64,000 bases of DNA from Pristionchus mayeri (taxonomy: Eukaryota; Nematoda; Chromadorea; Rhabditida; Neodiplogasteridae). The stretch lies in contig BTRK01000001.1 in NCBI GenBank assembly GCA_036245805.1, positions 37,770,995 to 37,834,994 on the forward strand, written 5' to 3'. The position numbers and the translations under genes were made by a program. The notes beneath the pieces were generated by a model that had not been told where the DNA came from, searched no databases, and saw nothing but the letters and a program-made list of their open reading frames with translations. Positions 21,493-34,286 of this stretch are shown here, piece by piece. Every line of letters starts with the position of its first letter. Positions within the stretch are counted from its first letter, which is position 1.

Positions 21493-24400
21493 ATGGGTAA
21501 TATGAACGCGCGAAAAGCTCCGCCTGTAGTGGCGATTGGCGCATCTCCGGGTTAGTTACAACTTTTGAAAACAACTATTTTAGGTATGAGATCGACTATT
21601 TTAGGTATGAGATTTTTAGTTTCCTCATTTGATTTTTACATTTTTACAGTGTACTCTGTGCGTCGAATAGGTCCTCGTCACATCATTCTCGCTGAGGGTG
21701 GTGGGGCTGCCGCCACTGGAGTTACGAACCAACTTGAGGTGAGTACTATTGCTTTTCATTTCCACCTTCCTATGCTGATGTGGTTTTCCAGATTCTTCTC
21801 CTTTCAACGAACGCCAATTCTTCTGGTTCTGCCCTGCCTATCCGAGCGTCAGTCGCTCAGGAAATCAAGTAAGCGTTTTTGAGTTCTTGTAAGCTCACTT
21901 TTGTATCAAGTTTTTTCACTGTTAATTATTTTTAAAAATTTAAAATATTAAATCATTATTTGATCAGGACTGATAAGTACTCGAACATGAACATGGACGT
22001 TGCGCTCGCGGACACGCCTGACAAGGGACTGTATTACATCGCTTGCGGGCAAGACGAGGTACATTCCTCGGAACATCTTTCTCTCCTAATATTTCCTTTG
22101 TTTTGGGGTCTTTCTCTTGGTCAAATGTGAGTCTCAACTCGGATATTATTGCATTTTGGAAATTCACATGTCATAATAACCAACCTGCGATATGTAGATA
22201 CCAATTCACTCTCTGTTTTTTCTCTATATTTTTCTTGACTTTCTGGCTCACTGGCTTAGTGATGGTACTTATTATATTATGTATTTTAATGCATGATTCA
22301 GTTCTGTGCCATCTATGAGACGACAGGATTCAAGGGCGATTTGAAGGATGAGGTAGGCTACCATGCATTTTTTGGTTCCTTGATATCTACCTGTTTAACC
22401 GCGGTCTCATTCGCTACTCTGATAGGTTCCATTGTATCGGATTCACATTCCTTTTTTTTCAGGATAAGCGATTAACATTCGATCATCGAGAAGTGGGAAA
22501 GATCAGGACCGACGATTCTTACCAAGTGCGTGTTCACAATTTCGCTTCTTGGCTGTAAATTTATTATACGCTGTCTCTGAAGAGGGACTAGAAATAAGGA
22601 TGAATTCACAGTATATAATTCCATATTCTGCAGAGATGCTGCTCGTTCGACCCCACCTCTCGAGGCGGACGACTCGTGACTGGAGGGGAGAATGGACGAC
22701 TCAAAGTGTGGAATGTGCGAGACCTCGTCGACTACAGGGTACGGTAACAGTCAATCAATAATTTGTTGACCAGTCAAATCTAGTCGACTGAATAGGGCAC
22801 ATCTTTTCGTTCTGGAATTGTTCAATTCTGGAAACTTCAAATATGCATATTCGTTATCTATGAAACAACCAATTATATTGTTACTATTGTTAATTGCTTT
22901 GCGCAATATTTGTTTAACGGGAAGTTTACTTTTGTGTGCCTTAACGCATATTTTTATCTTTACATTTATTCAAGCTTATTTAGGATCCTCGATTAGAGCG
23001 TAAGCCGTTGCTGGACATCGAGGCGCATAATGCAAATGTGGACTCGGTCGACGTATCGCATGGTACCTTATTGTTGAGCTCTATCACCTTTAGATTTTTT
23101 GAAACATTACTAGAGACCACTCGACAGCGAGAGATTCAGATGGTCGCTACATCGTCTCTGTCGGTGATGGTACCGCGCACATCTGGGACATGCAACTGGG
23201 CAGGAAGCTGACCTCACTCACTCCGCCGACTGGACTCGCCAAGGGATGGAAGGTACGGTAGCATGCGGGCAGATATTTTGACAGTGTTGTGTAGAGAAGA
23301 GGGCAGTTCCTCATGTGATAAATTTTTTTAAAAACCGAATATTTTCAGGTGCGAACAGTGAAATTCACGCCGCTGGGCGAGCAGAACATGTACCTTCTGG
23401 CGGCATTCAATCAGATCGCCCGGTGAGCTGGTGTTTTGACCTGTAGTGCAAAACTCTGAAGCATTGAAACATTTAGCCATTCAATTGATCCACTAATCCT
23501 ATCTCCTTCAATGTCTGTTCCAAATTATTGTTTATTGATAACTCTGACATTGCTTCTTTAATTATATAACCGCATCCCAATACATATAGATGTATTTATT
23601 TATATTGTAGCACGTCCAAGTCGCAGTCCTTCCTCGTCATCTACGAGTTCAATCGACAGGCGGCAACCATGAAACCGAAGGCAGTCCAGGGACTCAAAGT
23701 GGGAGAGGTGAGGAAGGGGAGAGTCTGTGGGGGGGGGGGGTACTGTAGCTATTGTTGTGGTGCTGTCTCATAATGATATGATTTGCAGTATTTGAGAAAG
23801 GCTTGAGGAAGAGAGGAGTACTGGGATAACCATAATGAGAATATGCAGACGATCTCCACCCTGGCACTCTCGCAAGATGGTAACATGTGCGCAGTGGGGT
23901 CGATGGACGGTTCGGTGTACGTGCTGGAGACAATCGACCTGAAGGAGCTCCACGCCGCACCCAACACCCACGGTGAGAATTAGTGATTGGTGTGGTACCA
24001 GTGGCACCGAAGGCACCAATTACGATGATACCGGTGCTGGAAAGTTCTCATTGCCGGATTCGGCATGTAGTACTCGAATCTGATACCAAGCATAGTTTTA
24101 ATTATGAAAATGATGATCATCAATGTACAAATATAATTCCCACAGTGGGAAGATGTCAAGAATATTAACGTGATTCCAGGCATCTTCGTGACGGGCATAG
24201 AGTTCCTCGATCGATCGGCGCGCGACGTCCTCCTCCCGAGGGTACGGTAACCTGTTATATTGACTGAATGCATGTAGCTAGAGTGCGAGTGGGTGTGAGA
24301 CTATATTGCTATCCCATTGCCTTTGAGGATCTCGCCATGCGAGGTGCACTGCCCGGTCCCGCTGCCAACTACCGCGCCTCCATCGTATCCCTCTCGGCCG

Positions 24401-24686
24401 ATAAGACTGTCCAGGTGGCGTATTTGACACGAATCATCGATTACTTGCAAATTGTATCCATGTTCTCTCATTGCCTCACCATCAGTTAAAGTAGGTCAAT
24501 TCGAATATAGGTTATCATTTCCTCAGAGTTGTGTATAATAGTTTTGCCTTGGGTAAACCTCGTCCTCTGCAGCTGCACTCGGTGCCATTCGACAGCTCGA
24601 CGCCCCTCTCTGTCTCGATGCTCAAGATCGGTCTCTGGTCGCTGCTCTTCTACCTCCTTTTCTGGACGATTGCCTCCTACATCTGA
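21493..24686 (+). CDS. sec-12: SEC12/PREB, guanine-nucleotide exchange factor for SAR1
   Basis: SEC12 is an ER membrane WD40 protein that loads GTP on SAR1 to start COPII vesicle budding. About fifteen exons, from the ATG at 21493 to the TGA at 24684-24686, give roughly 400 residues. The segment GPRHIILAEGGGAAATGV (exon 2) matches the glycine-rich K loop of SEC12 and PREB, which coordinates potassium and contacts SAR1. WD-like repeats follow: GGENGRLKVWNVRDL, GDGTAHIWDMQLG, GSMDGSVYVLET and SLSADKTVQLHSV. The C-terminus is one hydrophobic helix (LWSLLFYLLFWTIASYI) ending at the stop, so the protein is tail-anchored with almost no lumenal part, as in animal PREB. Exon phases agree throughout. 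The start follows an acceptor-like TTTCAG and leads straight into conserved sequence. It diverges from staufen, with the MULE between them. Confidence 0.92.
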
Positions 24687-25951
24687 TGAGTAGCCACGCA
24701 GTATGGTGTAGTGTTGCGTCTCCGGTTACTGGCATAGTTCCAGTCATTAACCCCCTCTCCCCCCCCCCTTTCCCTCTCTTCCGATAACTGCATGATCACT
24801 CATTTCTCCATGTAAATGTCATACCAGAAACCGAAGAAGCCCGCTCCTCCATACCCTCTAGTTTCGATTGTTGATTGGTAATGTATTATATCGTGAATTG
24901 ATTATATTATTGCACTGTGATGTATCGAACATGTAAACTGGGTAATCTAGAGGATTATCAGAGCCGAGATAAATTATTTTTGTTGCTTGTTTACAGGGGA
25001 AGGAGTGCCAAGTTTTGAAATCTTTCAATACTTTGGATGTGATGTTATTATGTTGTTCAGGCTGTGCGATGTTTTCCTCGAACATTGCCTATCATAATTT
25101 ATTGACTCCCGGGTGTGCATCCTAGGGTACCCCCCCCCCCCCCCCCGGAATGCGAAATTAAGTAGAGTGCACAAAATTTGGACATGAACCTGTTACTAGT
25201 GTTCCAAATCACTGACATCAAATTCAAGAAGTTCTACTAGGACACAGCTCCAGAGGGGCGATTGTCCCCCTTTCAGCTGATGTGATTGTGACTCCCTTTC
25301 TCCCCTTCTGCTGCTCTCAATTTGATGACTAATCCTCTCTCGTCTGGGTATGTTTTCTCACGCGAACTGCCGTATTTCGAAACAGACCATTCCTCCCCTG
25401 CGGTTTACTCTCTCCCGTTCTTAAACCTTCTGTATTTCCAGTTGTAATAATTGTTTGCCCCTCTGCGAATCACCGTTGTTTGTGTTCGCCACGTACTTAA
25501 GTGTCTTTCTTCACTGGCCGTGAGCAATCATGGTTCACCTCGCGGTTTAGCAGTTTCCTTCCCGGTGTTTCTATCCAATTCTCCCTATCTCTATTTACTT
25601 CACTCTTTTCAGCCACTCTTATCAGCCCCTCCCAATGAATTATGCGTTTAAAGAGAGGGACCGTCCTCGTTCGCTAAGATCTCTCACTTTACTGTGACGT
25701 ATATTTTATACCGGTACGAGGGGGATTGAGACGATTTAGTTGCAGTAGAGTGCGTGATTGAATCTTCATATGAATATTGTACCCAATCTTTCGAGTGACA
25801 TGTGATCATAGGAAATGAAATAAATTTCGAACTCTAACAGCGACGATTAACATTCATTTTTTTCTCACGCGCCTAACCTGACGATGGTCAATCTGCTTTC
25901 ATGTTTCGTCGCGTAGTTTAGAAATGCTAATGATTAGTAGTTGCAGTGAGA
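24687..25951. other. Intergenic between SEC12 and the F-box gene
   Basis: No coding signal is seen. It contains a C run of about 16 near 25130, a candidate AATAAA at about 25819, and pyrimidine-rich patches. The gap of about 1.27 kb is too long for a typical nematode operon, so the two plus-strand genes are probably separate units. Confidence 0.55.
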
Positions 25952-28721
25952 ATGGCGTTGATCGAAGACTATCCCGACGTGGTCATCCATGAAGTCGCCA
26001 AGCAACTCGATTACAGCACCATCAGAGCGATGAAGCTGGTAGGTCGCCCTTGTCGATTCTCCCCGAGGGAAAGGCAGTCGAAAGTAGAGTTGCACGTTGA
26101 CTTGATGTTCAACTAATTTGAAGAATGAAGGATACGTGAGCAGTATGTATAATAGCAACAAGTATTAGGGCATGGAAATAGGGGAGACTTTGAGAACCAA
26201 AAACTTTCTGGATTGATGCCCCCGTTTACATTGAAGGTGAGCCGTCGTCTGCACTCTGCTCTCTCCGACCCTCTGCTATGGATCGATCTCTGCGAGAGGG
26301 ACGATCGCCCTCTCCCGTCGAGAGCATTCAGGAAGAGCCTCGCTGACCAGGCACGAGAGGATCAGAACGAGGTGAGCACGACATCCCCAAGCAGTTCACG
26401 ATTGCAACAGGAGTAGCACTGTAGCATGGACGCAAGTGTGCTATTGCAGAAGATGGTGGGCCAGCTGGATTTCGAGCGCGTCTGGGTGAAGAATCCGTTC
26501 AGGTTTGTCGTTGAATTTTGTATGTGAGCCTATCCTATTGTTTGTTTTGATTAGCTTCAAATAGCCATTGTAGAGCCAACCTGATGCGCTCTCCGATCCT
26601 TCCACAGATGGCCGAGATGGGGCGTGAGTACGGCTGGAAGTTCTCCGACGAGCCCTATGCAAGGTACCGGGCTCATTACTTTGATAGGTACGGTATTGCT
26701 TACGCATCGCGAAGTGTGTTTGCAACGCGTCGGCTGTTCTATTTACTGTAGTTACCCCTCCCCCCCCCCCCCCCCCCGGATGATTTGCGTTTCAAATCCG
26801 CATTAACTGTTCTTTTTGCAGCATGAAAGTGGAGGAGCCTCCGCAGGGTACTGTGCCTCACCCCGACATCGTCCGATGCTTCGCCACCAGCCACCAGTGG
26901 GGACAGAGATGTGCCACTGTACACCTGACCAAGGAGGGACTGCCCGTGAGTTGGCTGCCGAATGATATACATATGAGAGAGTTCTCTGTTGAGGCGCCCT
27001 TTTCTCCAATCAGTTACTCTTATGAAACGTGTGAAACTCGAAAGTAGCTGGCCAACAACATGATTGATCGATTTAATGAGAACAGTCAGTGTCTAATTCT
27101 GATGTCGATTCAGGAATGGCTGCTCGATCATGTTCGTCCTCGCATTGTCGTCAGCGAGCTGGTGGCGCCGCGCTTTGACTGCGCCTCCGAGTATCACGTG
27201 AGTGACCTATCCTGAGTATTGATTGAATTAGCCTCATCCTCCTCTCTCGAGTAGCAATAGTCAATCCTCAAGAAGGGATAAGAGCATCAAAGAAAAAGTG
27301 TATGGCATCAGACTTTCGTGAACTTTGATAAATTTTTACGCAATTATATGAGTGACTTTACTCAATTATATGAATTAATAATAAACAATGAAATAATGCA
27401 CCTGCTTTCTCTTAGACACATGCTCATCTGAGCATATTGCCTGATTTGATAAATTGATTGATTGCTTTCGCTTCAGCTGCACGCGCAGTTGCTGCGGGCC
27501 GGCGAGCCATTCGACACGCGTGCCAAGACGGGCAATCGTGTGAGAGTAGTGGAGAAGGAGTGGCCACAGTGGACGAGTAAGCTGATCTCTGCTGCTAGAA
27601 GTCCTATAAAAGCAACTAAAACACGCCCAGACGTGGCATCCTGACAGCGGATTGCATTACGGTTGGTTATTCGGAGCGATATCGCAATTCCTCCCCCTCG
27701 CATGTTGCGAAACTTGACGAGGGGGGGGGGAGGATTTCTATATTGCAATTCTGCTCCGAATAGCCAATCCTAGTTTGCATAGATGTGCAAGGAGAGTGTC
27801 GGAGGCGTGTCCTGCACAGCTATGGTGGTTTGTATGCTGTAGATGAGAAGGAATCCTCATTATGATAGCGATGGATGATGATTACAGATCCGGCTCACTG
27901 GGAGCGTGTCGAGACGATCTTCGAGGACTACCCGGCCGGAATGCGCACGCTGACGGTGATCTCGCGCGGCAAGGATCGCCAGTTCTGGGCAGGCAATTAT
28001 GGAGCCAAGTTTGCCAATTTGCAGGTGAGATCTGCGCTCTTTGACCTATGCTTTCCAGTTTTTAATATTTGCTAAAGGCTGTTTTTGGTGTTTCGTGAAA
28101 CGTTTGTGTAGTTCCTAATTTCTGCAATTTTTGATTGTTAATGCAACGTGAAGCCCAATTCTCGCAGGTGCGCATTGAGATGCCGGACGAGGCTCGCTGG
28201 CTGGCCGAGTCCGACTTCCCCGAGGTCACCACCGAGTATGGTGAGGCTTTACGACTGGCATATTTTTTGCGATATTGTTTTTCTGATGGTTTCCGGTGAT
28301 ACTATCGGCATTCATTCATTCATTCATTCATTCATTTACTCCGTTAGGTGAGATTGCAGTAATAACAAGAAGGTATACAAGAAACGGATGTCCGTCGATT
28401 AGATCGAATCGACGGACATCCGTTGTATAGGAGGAAGTGAAATTCGAAATGCTGGTACTCGTATCTTCATTTTGAAATACTGCTTGATAGATGTGGAGAG
28501 TGTGGGACATGAAGCGACGATTGCACTAATTTCGAACTCTACTAGAAACGGTGCGCAGATATCATGAGCATTACGGTAGTCTGACATTATTACGGTATTA
28601 GTATTACGGTAGTATGACAGTTTACATTACAGACGACTTTCCCACTTTCATAACCAATCGCGAAGTGACGGGCAGACCCGGAGGATTCTTCGGTCGATTC
28701 CGACGCTTCGGAGGAAACTAA
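25952..28721 (+). CDS. F-box protein with FBA domain (FBXO2/6/44-like)
   Basis: Such proteins are SCF ubiquitin-ligase adaptors; mammalian FBXO2 and FBXO6 recognise high-mannose N-glycans on misfolded glycoproteins. The N-terminus, residues about 5-45, is an F-box (PDVVIHEVAKQL, MKLVSRRLHSALSDPLLW). The FBA region starts at RVWVKNPFRANLMRSP and includes CFATSHQWGQRCATVHL. It continues through IVVSELVAPRFDCASEYHLH, NPAHWERVETIFEDYPAGMR and DRQFWAGNYGAKFANLQVRI. These align with the Trp/Tyr-rich beta sandwich of the family. The tail (GRPGGFFGRFRRFGGN) is Arg/Gly/Phe-rich and not typical. Exons join in phase from the ATG at 25952, just after a TTGCAG acceptor, to the TAA at 28719-28721. Whether the pocket binds sugar cannot be judged from the sequence alone; several vertebrate paralogues do not. 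Confidence 0.85.
27661..27770. repeat. Imperfect hairpin in an F-box gene intron
   Basis: GGTTGGTTATTCGGAGC and its near complement GCTCCGAATAGCCAATCC form the outer stem, and CCTCCCCCTCG pairs with the G-rich run inside. It looks like a MITE and is not the same family as the one at 56200. Confidence 0.6.
28383..28424. repeat. Hairpin, 18-bp perfect stem and 6-nt loop
   Basis: AACGGATGTCCGTCGATT and its exact complement flank AGATCG. It lies in the last intron of the F-box gene. Confidence 0.8.
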
Positions 28722-29430
28722 GTCCCCCCCCCCTCCTCCCCCTCCCCCAGATATCTCCCTCTGTACTGTTTCCCCTTCCTTCACCCCCTAACCACCCACC
28801 TCCCTCCAGTACTGTGAAATAATAATGTTATGTTTACTCGCGAACGAGTCCTAACCTATTCCGTGTTTCAAATCACGTTCCGGGACGATGTGCCCTTTTA
28901 GTCCAAATACTATATTAGAAGCAATATTTGCTCGCTAGCATCAATTGTATATTTCACAATAAAACCGGCACTGTGCCTGACCACCAAATGGGAAAATGAA
29001 CTAGGGGAGAAGGAAGGAGTGATTGCGAGAGAGACGATTGGACGAGATTGAGCGAGGGTGGGGCTTACTGCTCCTTCATCTTCACCTCCCCTCCCCCCCC
29101 CCCCCACTCGATCTAGTAGGCTAGCCAGCGCTTTTTTCATAGAATCATTCTCGCGACGCGAACCCTAATAGAATACTGACAAAAAAACACGACTAGAATT
29201 GATCTTTGTTTTCGATCGCCTCCATATTTAAATATTGAACTCCACTTCCACACGTATCATCTCATTTGAATCTCTCCCTCTTCCCATTGTCTAATCTCAT
29301 TGGAGAGAGCCTACTCTCTCGCTCACTCATCTTCATTACGACTACATGTAAAGAGGGTCGGTCTCCCCTATATATACCCCTCCCATCGGTCTCCTCCTCA
29401 CATCTCAACGTCACTGTGCCTCGTCTCGCT
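28722..29430. other. Intergenic downstream of the F-box gene
   Basis: No exon is recognised. It includes a C run near 29090-29106 and, at about 29369-29377, a TATATATA shortly before the MSP-like remnant, which may be its old promoter. Confidence 0.45.
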
Positions 29431-29439
29431 CTGCCCTTG

Positions 29440-30215
29440 CCCCTCCGCCCGACTCCAAGAGCGTCTTCAACGCCCCCCTTCGATGGCAGGCTGACCTACC
29501 AAACAAGGTACGGTACCCCCCCCCTCTCCCTTTCCTTATCCCCATCTCCCATCCCATCTCCCCTCCCCTCCCCTCCCCTCCCCTCCCCCCTCCCCTCCCC
29601 TCCCCTCCCCCCCTCCCCTCCCCTATCCCCTCCTCCCCTACTAGCCCCTCCCATGTCGTCTTCTCTGTACATACAGTAATCCTTCTCATTCCAGGTGACC
29701 AACTTCGCTCGTTTTCTCGCTTCATGGGAGGGCCCTCGTCACTCAACTCGAAGCCAAGATCGTCTTCAACGCCCACTACGCTACGACGGCATCCTTCCAC
29801 CTTAAGGTACGATACCTCCCTCCCGCATCCCCTTCCTCTTCATCCTCACCCCCCCCCCCCACCCCTGCGCCTTCCCTCCCCCACTCCACTATACTCACTC
29901 CCTCTTCCGTCCTTCCTTCCTCCTCCCTTCCTGCACTCCCTCCACCCCACTTCCCCCCCCCCTTCCTCACCTTCCACACTCCAATCCTTCACCTCTCCCT
30001 GACCTTCATGCATGGTATCCTTTTCTACCGTACCCGTATCTCCCCGCTGTGCATACATTAACCTTAAGAATTACAGGTCACCAACTCTAACGCTAGCTGT
30101 ATGGGACGACCCTTCAATACCATCAACCTGAAGAGACTCCTCCCTTCGCCGGAGTCATCGACCCCAAGGAGAAGCCCTCATCGCTGTCTCTGCTACGCCC
30201 TCGCCTATGGATAAG
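29440..30215 (+). pseudogene. Decayed, partly duplicated major sperm protein (MSP) gene
   Basis: MSPs are small nematode sperm motility proteins. Three separate blocks match MSP. Block 1 (about 29450-29510) reads SKSVFNAP then, after a one-base shift in a run of six Cs, FDGRLTYQT. Block 2 (about 29695-29815) starts VTNFAR, then AKIVFNAHYATTASFHLK, which repeats the block 1 region. Block 3 (about 30077-30213) reads VTNSNAS...NTINLKRL, then in another frame FAGVIDPKEK, then in a third ALIAVSATPSPMD. This gives at least three frameshifts and a duplicated first segment. The spacers are GT..AG-like and pyrimidine-rich. No start codon or C-terminal third is visible. It is a relic and not translatable as MSP. 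Confidence 0.8.
29518..29640. repeat. Polypyrimidine CCCCT-type low-complexity tract
   Basis: Runs of CCCCT and CCCCTCC make a 120-bp strand-asymmetric tract within the MSP remnant. Open frames on the opposite strand (Gly/Glu/Arg repeats) are artefacts of it. Confidence 0.85.
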
Positions 30216-33200
30216 AGGTACGGTTTGATCCCCATCCTTCCCAGGCGCTGATCATTTTTGCTAATTCAACCAACTGTCGCTCCCCGCTCGCTAATTTGGA
30301 AAGGTCCATCCCTGGAACATCCTTAGAAAGTGGCAGTAAGATACGATAGGACATGTTGAATGATTTTGCAAAGCGTGGGTTCGAACTACAATGCTACAGA
30401 AGAGTAATTATCGTAACTTTTGAAAATTGTGATACCTTTGAAAGAACTCTTGTTGAACCCTTGTTTCTGCAGATCGCCAGCGAATGTGACCGATTGTGAC
30501 AGGGACAGCCTGGATGCATTTTAATTTTAATTTATTTTTTTATCTTAGTTTTCATTTTCATTTTTTTAAATTTTTAAAACATGATTTCAATTTAAATTTT
30601 ATTTTTAAATTTTTTTTATTATATTTTTATTTTTATTAAAGAATACTTTTGTATTCCTGTCGTAAAAAATGATTCCATTTTTAAATACTCTAGTATTTTG
30701 TAGTTAATTTTGCTTTTATGAATTTTTTAAAAATGATTTTCATAATGATATTTGAACAACTTTATCAGTAATATGTAGTTAATGTCTCACGGTGGATGTT
30801 AGCTAAATTATTTTAACTGATCTAATCTATTTTTTTGTTTTTTTGGAAATGGTTCGGCTTCAACTACGGATTGTGAATCGTTCGCCCCATAATTGAGCGC
30901 GGTAATTCAGTTAAAACTTAAATTCAGTTTAATTCAGTTAAAACGTCAGTCATATGCTTTTCAGAGACTAATCATTAGTATCGATGGAGCCTAACGTGAA
31001 CCACGAAAAAAATAATCTTCGATTAATCGTTCGATTCATTTTTAGCTTGTTCAGCTTATTAGTTCCATTTCAGTTCCAAACGGAAAACTATTTTTTTCAG
31101 AAAAATTATGTCAATAATAGATGAACTGAGCAATTTCAAAGTGCTACTATGAATTCAGAAAAATCGTTCAAAAAGAACCTAATTAGAAATGCGCATCGTC
31201 TTAATCGTTAGGGATGCCAAAATAATCGGTTATTAAGTTGTCAAAGCAAGGCCAGAACTGTCAGAACTGAGGTATGGCATGAGATGAGATGAGATTTTAT
31301 GCCTAATTTATGCGAGTCACGACGATACCACGAACCATTAGATTGCAGAAAGAGTGGTGTGCCACTGGGTTGGGTTTCCAATCCACTTTTAAATACTTTT
31401 AATATTTGGAATTCTGGAAGGTTTGAACAGTTAACGAGCTGAATCTGGAGGTGCTGGTTGTAAGTTCATGTTAATAGCGAAGGAAGAGCTGGGGTCTCAT
31501 TGGGGTTTGTAAACGCAGAAGGATAAAGCGCGGTGGCGAGCACAGGCCAAGCCTAAAACACTGTTCATGTGATCAGGATATTCATATCATGCGTGCAACA
31601 CCTAAAGGACTTTCGAGGGGTAACTGAATGGCATTTAACTATGGGAATTATGGAATCTGAATGGAATATTATTATAACCATGGAAAGTTTGGAGCAGGTA
31701 TGATATACGCATAGAATAGTCGCATTTATTCTTTTATTTTCTTTTTAACTTCTAACTTTTGAGCGGTGAGCGGAACTTTTGAGCGCAGTAACTCACTAAA
31801 TATTCTTGGTGATAATGTGCTTCTCGGAGAATGCGTTGATAGCATTCGCGTTTATATAACGATTTTATGAAGATTAACATGTGCAACTTTGAAGGCTGAT
31901 TCGAATTTATCCATAAATGCATATTTTCCACTAGAGCTTTTGAATTGATCCTATTTGTTCAGAGGAATTCAGTAGACTGGGAAATGAAATTTCATGTGAC
32001 ACTCCGAAAACAAAAAAAATCGTTCATATCGAAATCGGTTATCGAGTAATGTTATCGAGGTTATCGAGTAAAGGCGCGGTACAGTACTGTAAGAAATGAG
32101 GTATTGTATGATGCTTTTGTATGAGAAGATAATCTTCTAATCATCAATCTTATCTTTAAGACTACTGTTTGGCATCAATTTATCAGCAATGACATCAACT
32201 TTTGGCCGATGATTTCTTTGAATATCAAAACATCCCACTCCTTTGCCTTCTTAGTTGGAACAACTAAATTTTCAATCAACAAAGAATGGATCTCAACATA
32301 TATATGCCGAACATATATTTGGTATGATAATGGCCCTCTAATTTTCGCGAAGCAGGGCAGGAAATAGCGATTTTCGATAGCGTGTTTCACTCTCAACCGA
32401 TTCGTTCATTTTGGAATGTGAGGAAAAATGTCTAATCCGTAAGTGTGTAAGGCGGGGAAAATGTAAAGAAGGGATTAAAATTAATTTACAGTGCACAACG
32501 GGTCGAATTTCGCACATCTCAAATCGTTCTTTCAAACTACATCTTATCCTTTCGAATTAGCATTCCCATATTTTAAAGTCTTTTTACAGTTGTTCTTATT
32601 ATATAATTCTGTACTTTCGCAAGCAGGCCCTCAGGATGAAATCAAACTTATTCAAGATTTTATTGTTTCCCTTTGCACCAATTTAGTACGACCGAAAATC
32701 CATCTACTTCTTTTGATAAATCAGGGAGTTTTAACATAGTTCTAATTGTTACGGTTATTAATTTTGGAAAAAATTTTGAGGAAAAATGAGTTGAAGATAC
32801 AGTTGAACATCGATTTTTAAAAGAGTTAGATGAGCTACTACGTGAAGGAAAAAAGTGAAACAAGTTCACATGAGTTCAGTGAAAGTTCAAGTTCAGTGAA
32901 ACAATCACATGAGGAAGTAAGATGAAAGTAAGGTGTATAAGTAAGGGTGTTTCTTTTTAACATTCGGTAACAGAGATGCGAATTTTCAGTAACAGAATTA
33001 TTTTTTATACAAAATGAAATCAAGCTACAACTATTCATCGTGAATACTCAAAATTGGAGATATTATTTGCAATGGTTTTACAATTGTATTCAATATAATA
33101 TTCATCATATTCAATAAGTTTTTTCATTGTATTAAATTGCTTCGATTTGCTTATCGTTTATCATTTTCATATTTTTCAAAATGCTAAAAACTGAAATAAA

Positions 33201-33370
33201 TAAAAACGAAAAAAATGAATGAAACATGTGCATAAGGAGTTCGTACTTCGTAGTAGTATGTAGTAGTATGTCGTTATCTTTATCTTGAAATTAATTTTTC
33301 GAAATTGTCATCAAAAGAATCATCTTTATATGTTGATAAGAATGCCGATAAGCAGTGCATAATTCATAGC
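30216..33370. other. AT-rich gene desert, left part
   Basis: No exon, homology or strong repeat boundary is seen over about 3.1 kb. Base composition drops sharply compared with the flanking gene-rich DNA. The few frames above 60 codons (for example 32175-32396 on minus and 32491-32739 on plus) resemble no protein I know. Confidence 0.55.
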
Positions 33371-34286
33371 TATTATCGCTAAAGAGATGAATCAACTATT
33401 TTGGAACAAGTTTACAATAATCTGCTCAGTGGAAGAAGTGTTGCAAAATTGCTAATTTGCGAAAAACTCGTTGTAGTTCTCTGTCAAACAACTCGCTATG
33501 TTTGTAAAGTACGTTTGTCTAAGTCTAAACGTTTGATCATGCATTCTCAACAGTTTACAAATTGCTAGCTGAGTCACTCTGAGTTATTCCATAATTTTTT
33601 TTCAATTTATTTCCAGCTCTCACATACTTCGCATCGCTCGAAGCTCTCGCATGCTCTACATCTCTAATTCTCCTGAATTGTACGCAGTCCCATCCACAAA
33701 CCTCTGCCCTGAACTCCTTTACACATAATGCTTCGAAAATTGAAATATTTCTGACGCATATCCCAATCTAGAATTAGATGCTGAAACAACTATTTCTCTC
33801 CTGAATTGTGCAGTGATACAAAAAATTCTATTTCGAACATTTAGTATTGAAGATGCTACGGTTAATTTTTTTTTTATTTTGCTCAACTTTTAACACTCTC
33901 ATAGTCGACATTTTAACACTTTTTTAATTTAAAAAAATGTAATTTTACTCTAGTCTATTTTCGGTTTTTCAGCTCTCATGAATACTTCAATGTCCAGCCA
34001 ACTTTTGTGAGAAAAAAACTAATATTTAAATTGAATATTTATTTCTATGAAGATTTCCAAAGGAGATTTAGAAGATTTAGCAACGAAGATTTACTTTCGA
34101 TAGATTTTGAAGATATTAGCATTTCGAATTAAGAGAAAAATCAAAATGAGATGAAGCAACTATTTTGGAACAAGTTTACAAAAATATCCTAAGCCGAGGA
34201 AGTGCAAAATTGCTAATTGAGAAATACTAATGTGAAGTTTAGGTGCAAGGACGTTGTCTCTGTCAAACTACTCATGTTTGTTTGTA

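Noticed and set aside
21493..28721. SEC12 and the F-box gene as an operon
   Set aside because: They share a strand, but the spacer of about 1.27 kb is much longer than typical nematode operon gaps and contains a possible poly-A signal.
29411..29979. Gly/Glu/Arg-rich frames on the minus strand
   Set aside because: They are the complement of the polypyrimidine tract in the MSP pseudogene and are low-complexity artefacts.
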